The notes under the pieces were generated by a model. That model was not told the DNA's origin and ran no database searches. It saw nothing but the letters and a program-made list of their open reading frames with translations. The position numbers and the translations under genes are program-made. Of a stretch of DNA of 14,955 nt, positions 6,882-12,683 are shown in pieces. The stretch spans positions 1 to 14,955 of the forward strand of contig CAZNNH010000157.1 of the NCBI GenBank assembly GCA_964574335.1, read 5' to 3'. Source of the stretch: CAZNNH01 sp964574335 (lineage in GTDB: Bacteria > Acidobacteriota > Vicinamibacteria > Fen-336). The stretch's first letter is position 1. Every line of letters begins with the position of its first letter.

Positions 6882-8243
6882 TCAGAACACGAAGCCGATC
6901 GAGGCCAGCACCCCGTCGCGGTCGCCGTTGACCAGCGGCTCGTTCTCGGTGCTGTTCCACTCGTAGTTGAGCTTCAGGACCCACTGCTCGGAGGGGCGGA
7001 AGTTGACGCCGGCGGTGTGGCGGCGCTCACGGTTCTCGCCGAACCCGGACTCGAGGCGCCCCCTGGTCTTCACCTCGTCGTACTGGTAGACGAGCTGCAG
7101 CCTCGGGTCGTCGAAGCCGTGGCCGAGGGTCCCGGCCACCAGGAAGCCGCCCAGGTCCAGGACCGCGCGCCCGTAGAAGCCGCGGAGCTCGACGTCGGGC
7201 TCGCCGCCGCCGTCGCCGGTCAGCCAGTTGTACTCCCCGGTGAGCTTGAGCGGGCCGAGCACCGTCAGGTTGTCGACGGCCCAGCCGTTGAGGCGCAGCC
7301 GGTTGGCGGCGTCGTACTTGCCGGTGTAGCCGCTCAGGCCGACCTGGAGACGGCCCAGCCGGTTGAAGGTCACCCGGCCCACCACCGCCTTGTCGTCGTT
7401 GTTGTCGACGCCGTAGCCCTGGCGCGCCTCGCGTGATCCGTAGGCGTCGATGGGCTCGGCCAGGCCGGCCACCACGTAGGCCTCGTAGTCGAGGAGCCAT
7501 CTCTCGCCCAGCACCTGGCGACCGAAGAAGCCGAGCCCGTTGTCGGTCCAGTCGGACGGCGCCACGATGTAGGAGACGATGGGCTTGGAGACGACGTCGC
7601 GCATGGGGGCGAAGTGGTCGATGTTGACGTTGCCGAAGGGGACCAGCAGCACGCCGGCCCGGAGGTTCAGCACCTCGAAGAAGCGGAGGTTGGCGTAGGC
7701 CTGCTCCAGGACGATCTCGCCGCCGCGCTCGGCGCCCACCCCGGCCGCCCGCTCGAACTCGAGCTCGGCGAAGTAGCCGAGCCGCGGATGCGGCCGCCCC
7801 GAGACCACGATCTCGAAAGCCTGCCCGTCCAGGATGGAGTTTGTGCCCTGGTACTTCTCGAAGTCGAGCACCCCGTACACGCCCAGGCTGGGTCGCCGCG
7901 ACTCTCCCTCGGAGAGCCGGCCGACGTCGTCGGTGGTGGCGCGCTCTTCCTCCTGGAGCTTCTGCAGCTCCGCCTCGAGACGCTCGAGCCGATCCTGGAG
8001 CTCCGCGACTCGCGAAAGCGCCTCCCGAACCGCGTCGGTCTCCGGAGCCCCTTGCTGCGCCAGCAGCTCCTGCAGGCGCTGCAGCTCCGCGCGCAGCTTC
8101 GAGATCTCGGCCTCCGCCGCTGCCAGCCGTTCCTCCAGCCGCTGCGGCTCGGCACACTGGGCCGGGAATGGGGGAGCCAGGACGGCCAGAGAGAGGACCA
8201 GCAACGGAGCGGAGTGGAGGAGGTGAGACAGCGGTGAGCTCAC
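6882..8243 (-). CDS. Outer-membrane porin with N-terminal coiled coil (phosphate-selective porin O/P-like)
   Basis: The 453-residue protein begins with a signal peptide (about 1-31; hydrophobic PLLVLSLAVLAPP). A leucine/glutamate heptad region at about 33-105 follows, likely a periplasmic coiled coil that could trimerise the barrel. The rest alternates short hydrophobic/aromatic strands with Gly/Asp turns. It includes an EQAYANLRF / LNLRAGVLLVPFGNVN segment of the kind found in OprO/OprP-like porins, and ends in IGFVF. A final phenylalanine is the usual signal for outer-membrane barrel assembly. The GTG at 8243 is chosen because it precedes the signal peptide and overlaps the kinase stop in a GTGA junction. 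No good Shine-Dalgarno is seen, so translation may depend on ribosomes finishing the kinase. The barrel call is firm; substrate specificity is unknown, and the phosphate link is family-level only. Confidence 0.8.
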   Translation of the reverse strand: MSSPLSHLLHSAPLLVLSLAVLAPPFPAQCAEPQRLEERLAAAEAEISKLRAELQRLQELLAQQGAPETDAVREALSRVAELQDRLERLEAELQKLQEEERATTDDVGRLSEGESRRPSLGVYGVLDFEKYQGTNSILDGQAFEIVVSGRPHPRLGYFAELEFERAAGVGAERGGEIVLEQAYANLRFFEVLNLRAGVLLVPFGNVNIDHFAPMRDVVSKPIVSYIVAPSDWTDNGLGFFGRQVLGERWLLDYEAYVVAGLAEPIDAYGSREARQGYGVDNNDDKAVVGRVTFNRLGRLQVGLSGYTGKYDAANRLRLNGWAVDNLTVLGPLKLTGEYNWLTGDGGGEPDVELRGFYGRAVLDLGGFLVAGTLGHGFDDPRLQLVYQYDEVKTRGRLESGFGENRERRHTAGVNFRPSEQWVLKLNYEWNSTENEPLVNGDRDGVLASIGFVF

Positions 8244-10101
8244 AGTCCGATCTCGAGGGGGAGGCTGTTGGTGGCCCGGCCCTCGCCGTCGACCAATGCC
8301 ACGGAGTAGACGTCGAGGGGGGTATCGCTGTCCACCAGCAGCACCACCCGCAGCACGCCGGGCTGCTTCCACTTCCGACTCAGGACCCGGATGCCGAGGG
8401 CGCGCTGGCGCCCCCGTGAGACCTCGACCCGGACCTCGCGAGGCAGGTTCTTGCCCTCGATCTCGATCTCCGCCTGGTGTCCCCGCCTGGCCTGGTGCGG
8501 GGTGAGCGAGACCAGCATGGGCAGGGGAGGCGCCGGCGACGGCGTGGCCGGGGCCGGTGCCAGTGATGGAGAGCTGGCGACCACCTGAGGGACCGCGGTT
8601 GGCGAGGGGGTCGGCAAAGGCGTCGGCGGCACCGTCGGTGTCGGGGTGGGTGGCGGGGTGGGCTCGGCGGTCGGGGTCGCCGTTGGGGAGCGCCGGCCCG
8701 CGGTCGCGGCCGGCAACGGCGCTGACCGGGAAGGCCGATCGGGAGCCGCTGCCGGCGCGGTGGGGGGCGGCTCCTCGGACGCGGGTTCCGGGATCAAGGA
8801 GGGCTCGGAGCTGGTTGCGACTGTGGTCGACGGGGCGGCCTCCTGGGGAACGATCGACGCCACCGTTTGGGGCTCCCGGCCTCGTGCGCCGAGCCAGGCG
8901 GCCACCACACCGGCGACCACGGCGAGGACGGCCACCCAGGGTGCGGCGCGCCGCGCCGCCGACCGGGTCGGGGCCGATGGCGGCACAAGGGAAGGTGTGG
9001 CCGGGGCTCTGGAGGTCGTCCGCGACGGGGCCTGGCCACGGGACACGGAGAGGGTCTGCGTCCCGCTCGGCGCCGCCGCCGCCAGCTCCGCCTCCAGCTC
9101 TTCGGCGAGATCCATCCCGGTCGGCGGTGCCCCACCGTCGCGACGCAGCCTCTCGACGATCGCCAGGACCGTGCCGGCGCTTTCGGGTCGACCCTCGGGG
9201 GCCTTGCTGAGGCAGGCCATCACCACTCGGGCCAGCTCCGCAGGCAGCTCACCCGCCGGGGGCACGCCGCCCTCCCGGTCGNNNNNNNNNNAGCGTCCCA
9301 ACCGGCGCCCTTGTCGATCGAATCGGCCCACGAGCTGCTGACGTCTTCCACATCATCGTTCATGTTCTCTTCGCTGTCCAGCAGCTCACCCACGATATCC
9401 TCCAGCTCCGCAGGCAGCTCGGGATGCCCCTCACCAAGGGGGGCCGGGTCCAGGTGCAGCACGTTGCTGAGGCAGGCAGCCACCGTCTTGGCCGAGAAGG
9501 GGTTGACGCCGGCCAGCAGCTCGTAGAACAACACACCCGTCGAGAACAGGTCGGAGAGCGGCGAGTAGGTGGCGTCCCCGAGGATCTCGGGGGCCATGTA
9601 CTCGGGCGTGCCCATCACCGTGCCGGTGGCCGTCAGCTTGGCAACCTGACCCCGGGCGATCCCGAAGTCCATCAGCTTGGCCTGGCCGTCGGCCATCACC
9701 TGTACGTTCGAGGGCTTGATGTCGCGGTGGAGCACCCCGCGCCCGTGAGCGTAGCTGAGCGCGCCCAGTAGGCCGCTCATCACTCGGAGCTTCTCGTCCA
9801 GGGTGTGCGGCTCGCGCTGCCAGACGTCCAGGCTGGTCCCCTCGAGGTACTCCATGGCCAGGAACGGCTGGTCTTCGTGGAAGCCGAACTCGAGCAACAA
9901 GACGATGTTGGGATGGGAGAGGCTACCGATGATCCGCGCCTCCTGCAGGAAGCGCTCGGCGTCTTTGGCCTCGGCGTTGCGCATCACCTTGATGGCGACG
10001 CGCCGGCCGATGTAGGGGTCCTCCCCGAGCAGCACCTCGCCCATCGCCCCACGGCCGAGCGGCTTCAGGATCGCGTACTTGCCGACGTGGGAGGGAACCA
10101 T
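8240..10101 (-). CDS. Membrane-anchored Ser/Thr protein kinase, interrupted by an assembly gap
   Basis: A Hanks-type kinase begins at ATG 10101. It shows the glycine loop G16-R-G-A-M-G21, ATP-binding K38, helix-C E54, H125-R-D127 with K129 and N132, D145-F-G147, and GTPEYMAPE at 164-172. Reading reaches residue 270, then the 10-N run. It resumes in another phase with the end of the kinase domain (ACLSKAPEGRPESA). A cytoplasmic linker follows, then one transmembrane helix (8885-8941), a long Pro/Thr-rich stretch, and a C-terminal beta-rich domain (about 8243-8527) that resembles an IPT/TIG or Ig-like fold. The topology is thus kinase inside, sensor-like domain outside. The two halves are joined as one gene because they supply complementary parts of one kinase domain; the true gap length must be 2 modulo 3. 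The porin gene overlaps its stop. The kinase call is certain; the middle sequence is doubtful. Confidence 0.85.
8588..8686 (-). repeat. Low-complexity Pro/Thr-rich coding repeat in the kinase
   Basis: About 33 codons are almost only Pro, Thr, Ala and Ser, with repeated PTP and PPTP units. At DNA level this gives reiterated GGTCGGGG / GGCGTCGG strings. It is an extended extracytoplasmic spacer between the membrane helix and the C-terminal domain, and the length may vary between strains. Confidence 0.6.
9232..9420. repeat. 19-bp direct repeat flanking the assembly gap
   Basis: CCAGCTCCGCAGGCAGCTC occurs exactly at 9232-9250 and at 9402-9420, on either side of the N run. Both copies encode the same ELPAEL in the same phase within the kinase. 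Collapsing the two copies into one would give an uninterrupted canonical kinase C-lobe. Confidence 0.85.
9282..9291. other. Assembly gap (10 N)
   Basis: Ten consecutive undetermined bases lie inside the kinase gene. The reading frame changes phase across them, so the N count does not reflect the true length. They mark a scaffold join or masked segment, not a biological frameshift. Confidence 0.98.
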
Positions 10102-10121
10102 ACGCGGGCTCTCGAAGGGTC

Positions 10122-10150
10122 AGCCTATGCCCGCCCCCACGGGCGGTCAA
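10122..10150 (-). promoter_or_regulatory. Sigma-70-type promoter of the kinase-porin operon
   Basis: On the minus strand TTGACC (10150-10145) and TAGGCT (10127-10122) are separated by exactly 17 bp, matching the consensus hexamers at five and four of six bases. Transcription would start near 10115, giving a leader of about 14 nt before ATG 10101. The spacer holds the inverted repeat GCCCG-N6-CGGGC (10129-10144), which could be an operator. Confidence 0.55.
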
Positions 10151-10198
10151 GCAAGCGCAGGCAGCAGCCAGGTTTGGCGTCCCGAAAGCGAGGAGGAA

Positions 10199-10227
10199 GG
10201 GGGTGCCCGCAAAGGGCGGGCACCTCC
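10199..10227 (-). terminator. Terminator of the oxidoreductase/APS-kinase-like operon
   Basis: GGTGCCCGC (10202-10210) pairs with GCGGGCACC (10216-10224) around a 5-nt loop, and the stem extends by a G-T and two G-C pairs. It lies 17 nt past the stop of the kinase-like gene. On the minus strand it is followed by a pyrimidine-rich stretch (TTCCTCCTCGCTTTC), which supports factor-independent termination. Confidence 0.6.
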
Positions 10228-10244
10228 CCCTGAAGGCCTTGGAC

Positions 10245-10796
10245 TCACGCCCACGCGCGCGGCGGGGTCTGCTTGAGATAGCTCAGGATCCGCTGGGCGG
10301 CATCCCCGACCGAGAGCTTCGAGCTGTCGACGAGAAGCGCCTCGTCCGGTGACGGCGGCTCGTAGGGTGCGTCGACGCCGGTCAGGCCGGCGAGCTTCCC
10401 CTCGGCCTGGGCCCGGTAGAGGCCCTTCTGGTCCCGTGCCTTGAGCACGTGGATCGGGGCGTCGACGTGGACCTGGTGGACGGCGACGTCTTGGGCCGAG
10501 ACCCGCACCAGGCCGAGCGCCCGGTTGCGCGCCTCCCTCTCGGGCGCGATGCAGGCCACCACCACGCTGCTGCCGGCCCGGATGAAGACGCCGGCCAGCT
10601 CGGCCATCCCCTTGACGTTGACCACCCGGTCCTCGGGGCTGAGGCCGAGGTAGGGCCAGAACTGGGCGCGGATCACGTTCGCGTCCACAAAGGCACAGGG
10701 CTCGGCGAACTCCCGCTTCATGGCGGTCACCAGCTCTTGACCGAGAGCCGACTTGCCCGCCGCCGGGACGCCGGTAATCCACACCGCTCTCTTCAT
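10245..10796 (-). CDS. Adenylylsulfate kinase-like protein (CysC family, divergent)
   Basis: Canonical CysC enzymes phosphorylate adenylylsulfate (APS) at the 3'-OH with ATP to make PAPS. This 183-residue protein has the P-loop G9-V-P-A-A-G-K15-S16, LGLSPEDR at 50-57, VDAPI at 111-115, RDQKGLY at 121-127 and LTGVDAPYEPP at 138-148, all in CysC order and spacing. Several signature positions differ. The usual DGDNVR is DANVIR (38-43), NIRR is NVKG (60-63), and the FISPxR serine is alanine (A84). The ATG at 10796 has AGGAGGAGG at 6-nt spacing; ATG 10802 falls too close to that site. It lies 28 bp after the oxidoreductase stop, clearly in its operon. No ATP sulfurylase or sulfotransferase gene is in view, so a related adenylylated substrate is possible. 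The fold and family are sure; the substrate is an inference. Confidence 0.82.
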   Translation of the reverse strand: MKRAVWITGVPAAGKSALGQELVTAMKREFAEPCAFVDANVIRAQFWPYLGLSPEDRVVNVKGMAELAGVFIRAGSSVVVACIAPEREARNRALGLVRVSAQDVAVHQVHVDAPIHVLKARDQKGLYRAQAEGKLAGLTGVDAPYEPPSPDEALLVDSSKLSVGDAAQRILSYLKQTPPRAWA

Positions 10797-10824
10797 GATC
10801 ATCCTCCTCCTGGGTTGGCTATGA

Positions 10825-12522
10825 CTAGACCATCTCGAGAAAGCCGCTCGGGCACTCGTCCGCGCACTTCCCACAGCCGTCGCACATCGGCAAAGACAGC
10901 GCGAAGTCGGGCTCGCCCGGCTCGACCTTCGTCCTCCTGCTGAAGCAGCCCGGGGTGCAGAACATCCAGCAACGCTCGCAACCGGTGCAGGCTCCGCACC
11001 CCAGGCAGCGGCCCGCCTCGTAGAACACCTGCTGCTGGGTGATCCCCTGGTCGAGCTCGGCCGACAGGTTGTCCAGGCCCTCCTGGGGCGTCAGCCGGTG
11101 GCGGGACGAGCGAACCTTGGCCGGGTAGAGCCCGAGCTTCACCCGACCGGTGCTGACCGGTTGGCGCTCGGAGCGCCTGCCGAGCGGGACCCCGCGGAGC
11201 TCGGCGTCGATGCTGCGGGCCGATCGAAGGCCCTGGCCCACCGACTCGGCCACGAAACCGAGCGCCACGCTGTCTCCTCCCGACCAGACGTCGCCGAGTG
11301 GCGTGCGACCCCACTCGTCGACCTCGACGCCCCGCGCGCCGTCGAACAGGCCCAGTCCCTTCCAGTCGGGGACCTGGCTCACCGCCGCGATCAGGCTGGT
11401 GGCCGGCACATCCTCGGCCGGCTCTCCGAGACCCACCGGGAGCCGGAGACCGTCCGGACCGGGCGGTCCCAGGCAGGCACGCTGCGTCTTGACCGTCATC
11501 ACTCGACCGCCGTCGTCGCGCTCCACGGCGATCGGCGTGGCCTCGTACACCACACGGATCCCCTCCACGGCGAGCTCGGCGAGGTCCTGCTCGTCGCGCC
11601 CGTGGGCCCGCACCAGGGTCACGGAGCAGCCCCCGTTGCCGGCGGCCATGCCCAGGCGATTGGCGACCCGTGCCACGTCGACGGCGGTCTGGCCGTCGCC
11701 CACCACGGCCACCCGGTCCCCCATCGACAGCGGGGCCGCCGAGTGGGCGAGGCGCAGGAACTCGATCCCCGACAGGACGTCGCCGCCCAGCTCGCCGCTC
11801 ACCTCCAGACGCCGGCTGCGATGGGCGCCGATGGCCACGAACACGGCGTCGTGGGTGTCTCGGAGCTGCTCGAGCGAGACGTCGGCGCCCACCCGTGCGC
11901 CGCACTCGAGGGTCAACCCGAGCCGGAGCAGCCGGCCGATCTCGGCATCCAGGACCGACCGCGACAGCCGATACGCAGGGACGCCGTAGCGCAGCATCCC
12001 TCCCGCCAGGGGGTTGGCCTCGAAGACGGTGACCGCATGCCCGCGCCGCAGGAGCTGGTAGGCGCAGGAGAGCCCCCCCGGGCCCGCCCCGACGATGGCC
12101 ACGGACTTGCCGGTCGACAAGGCGTCGTCGGGAAGGGCCAGGTCGAGACCGCGATCGATCCCCCAGTCGCCGATGAAACGCTCGACCGCGGCCACCGCGA
12201 CCGCATCGTCCTTCTCGCTTCGGTTGCAGTGCCGCTCGCAAGGATGGGGGCAGACGCGACCCAACACCGCCGGGAACGGGTTGGTGGTGGTGAGCAGGCA
12301 GAAGGCCTGGTCCAGGGCGTCAGCCTCGCTGAGGCCGTAGGCCTCTCGCCGGGCCAGGAGCGCCATCGCGCCACGAGCGTCGTTGCCGATCGGGCAGTTG
12401 GTGCGGCACGGCGGCGGCTTCTCGGCCTGACGAGGGCGCAGCGAAGAGCCCCCGTAGCCCACCGTCTTCCAGCGACCCGCGACCGGCAACGCCGTCTTCT
12501 TTGGCTTCTTGAGCAGTCCCAC
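10825..12522 (-). CDS. GltD/DsrL-like FAD- and NAD(P)-dependent iron-sulfur oxidoreductase
   Basis: The 565-residue protein resembles the small subunit of glutamate synthase fused to a C-terminal ferredoxin-like domain, as in DsrL-type NAD(P)H:acceptor oxidoreductases. The N-terminal iron-sulfur domain holds C39, C43, C91, C95 and C99 (PCRTNCPIGND and RVCPHPCERHC). The FAD motif VAIVGAGPGG has its GxGxxG at 145-150. A second dinucleotide motif, VAVVGDGQTAVDVA, lies in the middle, and the GltD-like WSGGD segment sits further on. The tail carries Cys at 506, 509, 512, 515, 518, 522 and 526, then 547, 550, 553 and 557, enough for two [4Fe-4S] clusters. It should move electrons between NAD(P)H and an iron-sulfur partner. 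GTG 12522 has GAGGAGG 8 nt upstream, right behind a sigma-54 promoter. No glutamate synthase large subunit or dsr gene is seen, so the electron partner is unknown. Confidence 0.8.
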   Translation of the reverse strand: MGLLKKPKKTALPVAGRWKTVGYGGSSLRPRQAEKPPPCRTNCPIGNDARGAMALLARREAYGLSEADALDQAFCLLTTTNPFPAVLGRVCPHPCERHCNRSEKDDAVAVAAVERFIGDWGIDRGLDLALPDDALSTGKSVAIVGAGPGGLSCAYQLLRRGHAVTVFEANPLAGGMLRYGVPAYRLSRSVLDAEIGRLLRLGLTLECGARVGADVSLEQLRDTHDAVFVAIGAHRSRRLEVSGELGGDVLSGIEFLRLAHSAAPLSMGDRVAVVGDGQTAVDVARVANRLGMAAGNGGCSVTLVRAHGRDEQDLAELAVEGIRVVYEATPIAVERDDGGRVMTVKTQRACLGPPGPDGLRLPVGLGEPAEDVPATSLIAAVSQVPDWKGLGLFDGARGVEVDEWGRTPLGDVWSGGDSVALGFVAESVGQGLRSARSIDAELRGVPLGRRSERQPVSTGRVKLGLYPAKVRSSRHRLTPQEGLDNLSAELDQGITQQQVFYEAGRCLGCGACTGCERCWMFCTPGCFSRRTKVEPGEPDFALSLPMCDGCGKCADECPSGFLEMV

Positions 12523-12550
12523 GCGAACAGCCTCCTCTGGTTGCCCCTAT

Positions 12551-12566
12551 GGCAAGCCCCGCGCCA
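12551..12566 (-). promoter_or_regulatory. Sigma-54 (-24/-12) promoter of the oxidoreductase/APS-kinase-like operon
   Basis: The minus strand reads TGGCGCGGGGCTTGCC from 12566 to 12551. Against the RpoN consensus TGGCACG-N4-TTGCW it differs only at the fifth base and the last base, and the GG-to-GC spacing is exact. Transcription should start near 12540, 18 nt before the GTG, with the GAGGAGG ribosome site inside that leader. The divergent gene encodes a sigma-54 activator. Confidence 0.75.
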
Positions 12567-12651
12567 ACCGCGCGAATCTCAATATCCTCTTGGATGTCAA
12601 TGGCTTACTCACGGACCGGTGGCCACCCTCGGATGGAGGACCGTTGCATTT

Positions 12652-12683
12652 CACGGCATCCCGTGCTATTTCAAGCCCGTGCT
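12652..12683. promoter_or_regulatory. Candidate activator-binding repeats
   Basis: CACGG-N4-CCGTG forms a dyad at 12652-12665, and CCCGTGCT is repeated directly at 12660-12667 and 12676-12683 (16-bp period, about one and a half helical turns). A further CACGG lies at 12610-12614. The cluster is about 85-120 bp upstream of the -24 box, the usual distance for an upstream activating sequence. The last repeat reaches the regulator's chosen start codon. The motif is short, so this is a suggestion only. Confidence 0.3.

Noticed and set aside
7614..8237. 207-codon plus-strand open frame opposite the porin
   Set aside because: It mirrors the coiled-coil and early barrel region of the porin; the minus strand has a signal peptide, heptads and barrel strands, and the plus frame has no ribosome site or family resemblance.
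9282..9291. Frame change across the N run as a pseudogene frameshift
   Set aside because: Ten Ns are a placeholder of unknown true length, so the phase change has no meaning. The kinase motifs on both sides are intact.
12572..12600. Exact TTGACA on the minus strand (12600-12595) as a sigma-70 promoter for the oxidoreductase operon
   Set aside because: At 16-18 bp spacing the -10 candidates (GATTCG, ATTCGC, TTCGCG) are poor, while the sigma-54 site just downstream fits well. A minor promoter is not excluded.
12634..12648. TGG...TTGCA on the plus strand as a sigma-54 promoter of the activator gene itself
   Set aside because: The GG-to-GC spacing is one base too short, which normally abolishes RpoN recognition.
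11098..12678. Long plus-strand open frame preceding the sigma-54 activator
   Set aside because: It is antisense to the iron-sulfur oxidoreductase and has the His/Arg/Gly-rich composition of a shadow frame. Recognisable activator sequence begins only near 12680.
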